Assembly: GCA_021030915.1 (NCBI GenBank)
Contig: JAGEMR010000001.1
Span: 620,001-684,000, forward strand
DNA: 64,000 bases
Direction: 5' to 3'
Source of the DNA: Astrothelium macrocarpum
Lineage: Eukaryota > Ascomycota > Dothideomycetes > Trypetheliales > Trypetheliaceae
The notes below the pieces were generated by a model. The model had not been told where the DNA came from. It searched no databases and worked only from the letters and a program-made list of their open reading frames with translations. The position numbers were made by a program, and so were the translations under genes. Positions within the stretch are counted from its first letter, which is position 1. The number at the start of each line of letters is the position of its first letter. Shown here one piece after another: positions 57,352 through 64,000 of the stretch.

Positions 57352-58338
57352 ATGTTTCCAAATGCGGGCGAAGGGCTTCAGACGAGCGCCAGCACTGCAT
57401 TCTGGCGAGCGTACATTGCTGCCCGTCCAACACCTACGGAAGATGTTTTCCAACTTATCAATGCATACCATGCTTCTCATGGCGACCCCCAAACAATGGT
57501 AGCTCACGATGTTGGTACCGGTCCTGGCAACATCGCAGCCCGCTTAGCATCCTATTATGATCGCGTCCTGGCGTCGGATACAGATGCAAGTGCTTTGGCG
57601 GCTGCATACCAGCTAATTCCGTCCGGAACCCGCCACCAAATAAAATTCATCAACTGCGCTGCAGAGGAGCTTACACAGCAGAACACTCTCGAGGATTTGA
57701 AGCAGGGAAAGACAGACCTTGTTGTCTTGAGCCAGTGCTTGCCATTACTTAATGCTTCGAGAGCATTCAGGGCTTTCCATTCGTTACTCCGCCCGGGAGG
57801 CACATTTGCGAGCTTGTTTTACGGAAGACCGATCTTTGTGGATGGCAATACAACCCAATGCAACGCAATTTTCGGACGCATCACCTCGCGCATTTGCAGG
57901 TTTTTTCTTCCCATTAACCATACACCGGCGTACCTCCCCCATGCGCGAGCTGCCTCAACACTGGCCAGCTTTTTCGACAACGTACCGTTGCCACCGGCGA
58001 ATTGGGAAAATGTAACGAGGTACAAATGGAACTGCAACCACCCGCTGCTCTTCAATGGCCAGGACGGCTACGATTTTGGAATCGTTGCCACAGACCGCAG
58101 AATCGGCGAGCAGCCAGCAATCGAGGTGACCGACGGTAACTTTTGGGCAGAGCAATGGGATTTAGACCGGGTAAAGGCCTTTTTGGACTCAATTTATCCT
58201 CAGCACCGCGAAAAAGCCGGTAATCAGTACAATGAAATTGAACAGATGCTTCAGAGCCTTGTGACTGCGATGGGAGGGAGAAAATCGCGGAGGAAAGTGA
58301 GTTTTCCAGTGGTCTTGATTCTGGCAACAAGAAAGTAG
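57352..58338 (+). CDS. SAM-dependent methyltransferase (CRG1/TMT1-like)
   Basis: This single-exon gene encodes 328 residues of a class I SAM-dependent methyltransferase, closest in feel to the fungal Crg1/trans-aconitate methyltransferase group that methylates small acids or toxic small molecules. Motif I reads VAHDVGTGPGNIAARLA. The acidic end of strand 2 is VLASDTDASAL. Motif II-like DLVVLSQCLPLLNASRAF and motif III-like LLRPGGTFASLFYGRP follow. The C-terminal half carries the Trp-rich block WENVTRYKWNC and the WDLDRVKAFLDSIYP helix. No signal peptide is present. It stands alone, with gene-poor flanks; a short-chain dehydrogenase follows 1.1 kb downstream on the same strand. Confidence 0.87.
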   Translation: MFPNAGEGLQTSASTAFWRAYIAARPTPTEDVFQLINAYHASHGDPQTMVAHDVGTGPGNIAARLASYYDRVLASDTDASALAAAYQLIPSGTRHQIKFINCAAEELTQQNTLEDLKQGKTDLVVLSQCLPLLNASRAFRAFHSLLRPGGTFASLFYGRPIFVDGNTTQCNAIFGRITSRICRFFLPINHTPAYLPHARAASTLASFFDNVPLPPANWENVTRYKWNCNHPLLFNGQDGYDFGIVATDRRIGEQPAIEVTDGNFWAEQWDLDRVKAFLDSIYPQHREKAGNQYNEIEQMLQSLVTAMGGRKSRRKVSFPVVLILATRK

Positions 58339-59439
58339 TTCTTACTTTGGCCATTTCGGAGAGTGTATATCCCAATTTCGGTTTCAGTATACGGCGTTGC
58401 TTATTGCTTTCAACCTTCTTCACAATACCACAACGCCCTGTTGTTTTTTCTTCTCTTCTATTTTTCCTTCCTTTTTTAAACATTCTCAATTCGTAGACCA
58501 AATAGAACACTTAAGAGTCACCTAAGTCACCCACCTAAGCATTCTCGATCTTCACTGCTTAGCTTGTTCAAATGCCGCATGTCCTTGCATCCATCGAAAA
58601 GCTCCTAAGCGGATTTCCAGATCTCAGTAAATTTTGCTATATTTTGGACCTCTCTGATAGTATCTTTAAAAAGAATAAACTTTCGGGGAAAAGTTCGGTA
58701 AGGATCCGGACCTCATCCGCTTCGATCGATCCTGGGATATTTCCAAAACCGTACATATGTCATGAAATCCTTCAGAGGAAATCCTGTCGACTCTTTCGAT
58801 AGTTGACGCTCCACCAGTCTGCCATGATTGGCGGGTAAAAGAGCCAGATACGGGTTCAATTTTCGTGCTCGGTCGCGCTCCAGTCAGCTCGGCACGCCTT
58901 TGAGCCTCGCCTCGAGGGCGAGCATGCGACGTTATGATGCTGAAATGCGCACCACCTGTATCGAAAAATAGCTTCTGGTTCTACGTCGTTTGAAACCGTG
59001 GTATATTTGTGAGACAGCATGATCGGGGTTCACCGGACGAGGACAAGCCAACGTGCATGAAGTCACGTGAATATGGCTTGTTAGGTAAGCCGCACAAGTT
59101 TCCAAGTTTTCTCGTCCCTTTGGCAATCAGATGATGCGATTAATTCATGGCAATCCTGCAGCAAGTTTCGGGGCGGGCCGTAGAATTTGAGCTCAAACCT
59201 GATATGCCTCCAAGCTTTCATCTCGCTCTGAGCCACCTGAGTGCCTACCGGGTTAGGTGTTGTTGAAAATGGCAATAAGCGTGGCTTGCACGGATTTACG
59301 GAGTAAAACCTTAGACCGATCAATATCTCCATCACGTGTCTGCAAGTTAAAAGGCAGTTCATAGATTGAGTTTTTGTATTTGTGTTAAATTCAACTTACT
59401 TCTGTCTAATTTGCAATTTATTCATTGATTCAAGCAACC
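58339..59439. other. Intergenic, nothing recognised
   Basis: This is the promoter side of the short-chain dehydrogenase gene. It is pyrimidine-rich near 58420-58480, has only short frames and no recognisable motif. Confidence 0.45.
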
Positions 59440-60381
59440 ATGGCTGCAACATTTACTAAACCCAAAAAACAGTTAACTTGGTTAATCACAGGCTGCTCCT
59501 CTGGATTTGGGCTCTCGCTTGCTCGTTCCGCTCAAGCTGGCGGCCACAAAGTGATCGCCTCTTCACGCAATCCTTCACGGACTCCTGAGCTTGTCACCGA
59601 AATTGAAGGCAGGGGAGGGAAATGGATCCAGTTGGACGTTGACAGTTCCAACAACGGCAAGGTCATCGAGAACCTTGAAGAGTCAGGCCACGAGATCGAC
59701 GTACTGGTGAACAACGCAGGCTACTGCATCTTCGCCGCTATTGAAGCTTCAAGCGATGTCGACATTCGTAACCAGATGGAAACCCTTTACTTTGGACCTC
59801 TGCGTCTGATTCGTGCGGTGCTACCGTATATGCGCAAGCGACGACTCGGCGTTATCGCTAACATCAGCAGCGCAGCCGCACTTGACGGTGTACCCAGTAT
59901 GGGCCCTTATGCAGGAGCAAAGGCTGGTCTCGATGGTTCGTATGGCCTCAAGAACTCCTCATAGCATCGCCACTGACTTCGGCCTCGATAAATAGGCGTA
60001 TCCAGAATCCTAGCAAAAGAAGTCGCTCCGTACGGCGTTCGTGTCTTGACTATCATGCCAGGTACCTTCAATACGAGTTTCGGCGATAAAGCTCAATTCA
60101 GCAAGACGACTCTTCCAGAGGATTACGAAGGATCTGTGGCCGATAAGACTGCACAAGCTCTTGCTGCTGGCGAATTAATACCCAATGGCGACACGAACAA
60201 AGCCATGGCGGCCGCCTATGAGGTCATTGCTGGGGAGGGACGTGGTACAGGACACGAAGCTGAACGCTTCCTTCCTCTCGGAGCTGATGTGACTACTCGG
60301 ATGAAAGGGGCGCAGGAGTATTATGCACACGCAATGGAAGTCTTTGGATATATTACCAACAATGTCGGTTTGGACAAGTGA
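59440..60381 (+). CDS. Short-chain dehydrogenase/reductase (classical SDR)
   Basis: This is an NAD(P)-dependent oxidoreductase of 293 residues. Two exons are inferred, 59440-59935 and 59996-60381, with a 60-bp intron (GTTCGT donor, AATAG acceptor) that rebuilds a Gly codon in AKAGLDG|VSRILAKEVAPYGV. The cofactor motif TGCSSGFG lies near the N-terminus and NNAGY at mid-domain. The catalytic Ser is in NISSAAA, and the Tyr and Lys are in YAGAK. This start gives a short 15-residue lead before the first strand LTWLITG, which is normal. Substrate is unknown; the TGCSSGFG variant is common among fungal SDRs of the retinol-dehydrogenase-like type. Confidence 0.9.
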
Positions 60382-61077
60382 GCAAGTCTTGTGAGTAGGA
60401 TCAGCTGGAAACTTATTATCTGTCATGCACCTACTCCAAACTTTTGCCCTACATGTCGGTTCTGAAGTGCTGATGCGTTGTTCTTTTCAACCTAATAACC
60501 GGGACACGGTCAAGGAACTTGCTGTGCTGCAATTACCATTTCCGTATTCACTCAGGGTTTTCGTAATTCCGCAACAAGATTGCTTTGTACGATGATAGTG
60601 TTCCATATGCCAATACAAAAGCCGTCTTTTGAAGTTGTGGAAGTCGCTGTTGTCAGGTCGTATATTCGGAAAGTCGCATTACTTCGTAGACACACGATGG
60701 CATTCCGTTATTTTTCTATGTTGAAGAAGATTGGCATATCGCCAATGTTCACTCGAATTCCATCATCTTTCAGCTCTTTACAAAACTTCCGTCGCTAGTG
60801 TATCTCTAAGCCGATTGGCTTCCGAAGTACTGCCATTGAAAGTAATCTTTTCACCTATTTGTCGTAGCTGAATCAAACCAAGACCAGAGATGGACCAGAG
60901 CAGACGAGCTAAAATTAGGCCCTTGATCACGAGTCTCCGCAAGAGGAACCTCAGCCAGGGCTCGAGCTCGATTGGATGGAGTTGAACGTTTTCGTAACTT
61001 GTGTCCATGTTGGCAGATGAAGTCCAGAAATCTCGGCCGAGTGATGCAAAGAGGCTCTAGGCCAAAATACGCGATCT

Positions 61078-61108
61078 TCGGCCCGAATCGGCCCGAATAG
61101 GCCCGATA
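61078..61108. promoter_or_regulatory. Three phased CGG-N-CCG-like elements
   Basis: The core CGGCCCGAAT occurs twice in perfect tandem, followed by AGGCCCGATA, so the period is exactly 10 bp (one helical turn). CGG-N-CCG is an inverted triplet pair of the kind bound by Zn2Cys6 dimers. A TATA-like ATATTTATAAGG follows directly. It lies about 400 bp upstream of the iron-ADH start. Binding by the AflR-like protein is speculative, as AflR itself prefers TCG-N5-CGR. Confidence 0.4.
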
Positions 61109-61442
61109 TTTATAAGGAGTAACGCCTCATCCCGATGGTATTCCCATTACTCGTCACTACGTCCTGGAGGTAGGACAAGAATGATACTTAATGCTTTAGC
61201 ATAGCTCTACGCCGACACAATAGGGCGATCAGTGTTTATGTACGATATTCTGAGAAAGTTGATCGCTGGATAAATACAGACGACTTCCCACAATTTCATG
61301 GCCGAACCTAGTCAAGTTCATTATTCCATGGAATCTTTGCTGGCTGTTAAAACTCGTCCGGGCAGAGATACCAAATCTCGGGGAGCTCCGTCAGGCCGAT
61401 TTTTTGCGTGAGCTTATGATGTACGTACGCTTGCAAGAGACG

Positions 61443-61448
61443 TATAAA
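61443..61448 (+). promoter_or_regulatory. TATA box of the iron-ADH gene
   Basis: TATAAA (in GTATAAAAG) lies 71 bp before the chosen ATG at 61514, a good spacing for a strongly regulated fungal promoter. Confidence 0.6.
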
Positions 61449-61513
61449 AGAATCTGAAATCGCTGGCTTCACCACAACACAAGTTGTTGTCCACGAGTTC
61501 TCCAAGTCCAAAC

Positions 61514-62737
61514 ATGGAATCTCAACGCATCCAACAATTTCCTATTCCCTCCCGCATAGGCTATGATGCCATCATCAACTCCCACATCCTTTCTGACATT
61601 CCCACTGAGCTCGCTTCCTGGTCCTCTCAATCCGTTCTCATTGTAGCGAGCGCATCACTCGACCGCAATCATAGCATCATTCGTGACCTCACAGATAAGC
61701 TCGGCCCTCTCGTCAAGGACACCAAGCTTGGCGTCGGCGCTCACAGTCCATACCAAGACGTTATCGACATCGCCCAACGCATCAATGCCATCAACGCTGA
61801 TGCCGTTGTCTGCATTGGCAGTTGCTCCTATAGTGACGCCTGCAAGATCGCTTGTATCCTGACCGCCACGCTACCAGTACCCATCACTGAAGCCGCCATC
61901 GAAGCTCTCGTCGACCAGGACAGGGGCTTGACGTACCCGGACAAGCTGGTCGCGCCACGCACCAAGCTCATTGTCGTACCTACGACTCTTTCGGGGAGCG
62001 AGTGGAATGCGATATCGTCCGCGACCAATTCGCATGGTAAAAAACAGCACTTCGGCACGCTTGAGCTGGGCGCGGCAAACCTCATTTGCCTTGATCCGGA
62101 GGTCGCGTCGACTGCGCCGGAGATGGTGTGGCTTCCCAGTGGCGTAAGAGCCGTCGACCATTGTGTGGAGGTCCGTTGCAATCCTGGATGTACGGGAGAA
62201 GCGATAGAACTAACGGAGCGCGGCTTTCGTGAGTTACTGAAAGGGCTTACGGCGTATAAAGTTGCCAAAGAGCAGGGGGGAGCGGGGAAGGAGAAATTGC
62301 TGGAAGGGATCACTGCTTGTCAATTAGGGGTGCGGGATGCGATGATAGCAATGCTGATACGTGGGTGGCGCGTTGGGATATCCCATTCGATTGGGCATCA
62401 GCTGGGAAGTGTAGCAGGCGTGATGCATGGGATGACGAGTTGTGTGATGCTTGCCCCTGCACTCAAGTATACTGAGAACTGGAATCCAGAAGCACAGAAG
62501 GTACTGCTGGAAATTTTCAATGAAGAGCTGGGATGGAATGAAAAGCATGCGGGAGAAGCGATGACGAAATTTGTGAAGATGTTGGGCTTACCGACGACTT
62601 TGAGTGAGGTGGGCGTTACTGATGAGAAGACAATTGAAAAGGTAGCTGAATTCACGCTGACGGATGTTCGGGGCGAGGGGGAACGTTTGCTAACACGTAA
62701 AGAAGAGGTAATGGAGATTTTGAACATGGTGAGGTAA
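61514..62737 (+). CDS. Iron-containing alcohol dehydrogenase / maleylacetate reductase-like
   Basis: This single-exon gene encodes 407 residues of the iron-dependent alcohol dehydrogenase superfamily, nearest in look to maleylacetate reductases that finish aromatic ring-cleavage pathways. The nucleotide-binding half contains SVLIVASASLDRN and ADAVVCIGSCSYSDACKIA. The block VVPTTLSGSEWNAIS is the family signature (TT-x-x-GSE). Metal- or substrate-site His residues are visible in RAVDHCVE, SHSIGHQLG and GVMHGMTSCVML. The frame is open ten codons further up to a TTG, but the ATG at 61514 follows a proper leader and gives a normal N-terminus (RIGYDAIINSHI). No ring-cleaving dioxygenase lies in this window, so the pathway is uncertain. 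Confidence 0.88.
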   Translation: MESQRIQQFPIPSRIGYDAIINSHILSDIPTELASWSSQSVLIVASASLDRNHSIIRDLTDKLGPLVKDTKLGVGAHSPYQDVIDIAQRINAINADAVVCIGSCSYSDACKIACILTATLPVPITEAAIEALVDQDRGLTYPDKLVAPRTKLIVVPTTLSGSEWNAISSATNSHGKKQHFGTLELGAANLICLDPEVASTAPEMVWLPSGVRAVDHCVEVRCNPGCTGEAIELTERGFRELLKGLTAYKVAKEQGGAGKEKLLEGITACQLGVRDAMIAMLIRGWRVGISHSIGHQLGSVAGVMHGMTSCVMLAPALKYTENWNPEAQKVLLEIFNEELGWNEKHAGEAMTKFVKMLGLPTTLSEVGVTDEKTIEKVAEFTLTDVRGEGERLLTRKEEVMEILNMVR

Positions 62738-63224
62738 GACGAAATGGAAGCTAATCTGGTAGACAAAACGAAAATGAACTTCATAAATGTTGTGCTGGGG
62801 AACTTGGGACTGGTTTTGCCATTGGAGGAAAACTATTTTTATTTGGGTAAATTTTGTTATAGATTACATCATCTAGTTGTGAACCAAACTCTACGGGTGG
62901 TGCGGATGCGAGTTCACAACTAGATGATGTACTACTTCTTGTTGAAAGACTCTGGACCAAAATATATCCCACCAATCTTTGCCCGTATGGCATTATCTTC
63001 GGAGGAATATCTTTGGACTCACTCACTGGTGTAAGTGTCACTATAAGTAACTTAAACGGCAAGGCTTTCTCGTTGCAAAACACTCCATATAATTTAGCAA
63101 AGCTAATGAAGTTGGACAGCTCAGTCCTCGGAGATAAAACTCAACTCCATTCTCATTTCATTTAGTTCTTATCTCATCTAACTATCACAATCTCTTTCGC
63201 CTAATCTTTGAAAAGAGTATTCTG
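62738..63224. other. Convergent intergenic region with an inverted repeat
   Basis: This is the 3' side of both the iron-ADH gene (plus) and the secreted-protein gene (minus). A perfect 20-bp inverted repeat is listed separately. No gene is recognised. Confidence 0.5.
62865..62931. repeat. Perfect 20-bp inverted repeat with 27-bp spacer
   Basis: Arms 62865-62884 and 62912-62931 are exactly complementary (core CATCTAGTTGTGAAC). In RNA this could form a strong hairpin about 130 bases after the iron-ADH stop. It may be a 3'-end structure, a MITE-like trace or a regulatory hairpin. Confidence 0.85.
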
Positions 63225-63803
63225 TTATTTGGCGGATAGAAAACTGATGCTCCAAACTGCACAATCAATCAAGACAGCGCCTGCTTTGATGACGTGTTCC
63301 GGATCCCACACAGCGTTCTGTTTACAAAAGGTGTTGAACACGCCATACATATAATTCACACAGCTCTCTTGACCGAGTGCGGCAAAGTCCAGCGTGTGTT
63401 GGCCGTGATTCTTCGGACAGGCTTCCGCCTTGTATGTCACAGCTATGATAAGGCCCGGCCCGTCTCCTATCTCATTGCCCACCTCAATCCAGGGCATTGG
63501 CGGCATCCTTGTGGGCGCGAGTACGGCGCCGTCGACGATGAGCTCCGCGCAGTAATTCCAGGCGGCAGAAGTGGCGATCCCGGCACTTATTCGTGGCTGT
63601 GTATCGCTGCCGTTGGTTTTGAGGCATTCGTTTATATTGTTCCTGCTCGAAGGGGGCAAGCGTTTGTATAAACCAATGCTAGGGGTAGTAGCTGATGTGC
63701 TGCCAGTAGAAGGAGCTAACGTGCTGGTGGTAGTTTGAGAGGGGTTTTGAGGAGCTCCCCTAGCCAGACCTGCAATCAGACAAAGAGAGTACCAAAATCT
63801 CAT
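63225..63803 (-). CDS. Small secreted protein, uncharacterised
   Basis: This is a predicted secreted protein of 192 residues in one exon. A signal peptide (MRFWYSLCLIAGLARGAPQ) is followed by a Ser/Thr-rich linker (TTTSTLAPSTGSTSATTP), likely O-glycosylated. A compact domain follows with about six Cys (NINECLKTNGSD, AAWNYCAEL, EACPKNHGQHTL, ESCVNYMYG, NTFCKQN, IDCAVWSISF). The pattern of Cys plus aromatic residues suggests a disulfide-stabilised extracellular fold. No catalytic motif is seen. I chose ATG 63803 because it opens directly into the signal peptide; the frame is open upstream but the extra residues are not family-like. It could be an effector-like or cell-wall protein; this is inference. 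Confidence 0.75.
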   Translation of the reverse strand: MRFWYSLCLIAGLARGAPQNPSQTTTSTLAPSTGSTSATTPSIGLYKRLPPSSRNNINECLKTNGSDTQPRISAGIATSAAWNYCAELIVDGAVLAPTRMPPMPWIEVGNEIGDGPGLIIAVTYKAEACPKNHGQHTLDFAALGQESCVNYMYGVFNTFCKQNAVWDPEHVIKAGAVLIDCAVWSISFLSAK

Positions 63804-64000
63804 CGTGGAGAATATGTGGAAAACAGAACGATATATTAGCAACGGTTTGCTAGCCGATGATGTCCTTGGAAAAGTAGTAGGTGGAAATTGGGAATCTTGA
63901 AGATAAGTTAAAAACAAGAAAGGGGCCAGAGAGTGAGTGCAAGAAGGCCCAATACTGCTCAAAGATCCTGATACACATACTGCACAGTACATATTTAAGA

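Larger units (their letters stand above)
60382..61513. other. Intergenic, upstream of the iron-ADH gene
   Basis: No gene is recognised. Three phased 10-bp elements around 61078-61108 and a TATA box at 61443 are listed separately. Confidence 0.45.

Noticed and set aside
51799..62737. A complete aflatoxin- or dothistromin-type gene cluster
   Set aside because: Only an AflR-like regulator and generic tailoring enzymes are present; no polyketide synthase or other signature enzyme lies in the window.

Overview
The window looks like nuclear DNA of a filamentous ascomycete, most probably a dothideomycete. Protein-coding genes carry short introns (about 50-80 bp, mostly GT..AG). The gene families are those of Pezizomycotina: a Fus3/Kss1 MAP kinase, a KDM5 demethylase, a DUF3405-type protein, an HsbA-like surface protein, tannase and an AflR-like regulator. 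One transposon copy shows the C-to-T/G-to-A decay expected from repeat-induced point mutation (RIP). The class-level assignment is inference from protein resemblance.

Positions 1-41 kb are dense, mostly housekeeping DNA. In order they hold: a MAP kinase running off the left edge; the mitochondrial insertase OXA1; the outer-membrane import factor MIM1; a 2.2-kb AT-rich Fot1/pogo transposon relic between 88-bp terminal inverted repeats; an SHP1/p47-type UBX protein; a frame-broken pseudogene; a DUF3405-like type II membrane protein; a KDM5/JARID1 demethylase head-to-head with the SLX1 nuclease; thymidylate kinase (CDC8); a QTRT2-like queuine transferase subunit; TRM61; a SET/NAP histone chaperone; a nucleotidyltransferase-like protein; a secreted Kex2-repeat precursor; a GRAM-like membrane protein; an MFS transporter; a kinesin-10; and a flavin-reductase-like protein.

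Positions 41-64 kb are gene-poor and look accessory. They hold an HsbA-like secreted protein, a tannase/feruloyl esterase, an AflR-like Zn2Cys6 regulator, a CRG1/TMT1-like methyltransferase, a short-chain dehydrogenase, an iron-dependent alcohol dehydrogenase/maleylacetate reductase and a small secreted protein. Between them lie long stretches with only gene fragments. The regulator, methyltransferase and two oxidoreductases could be a small catabolic or secondary-metabolite group, but no PKS, NRPS or terpene synthase lies inside the window, so this is speculative.

The most interesting item is the Kex2-repeat precursor at 29399-30516. It has a signal peptide, three diverged units (two in small exons of their own, the third opening the large exon), then six nearly identical 34-residue units separated by KR sites, and ends in a 5-nt coding exon. 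No tRNA, rRNA or CRISPR array was recognised by eye. All exon boundaries were placed by hand from reading frame, splice consensus and family resemblance.
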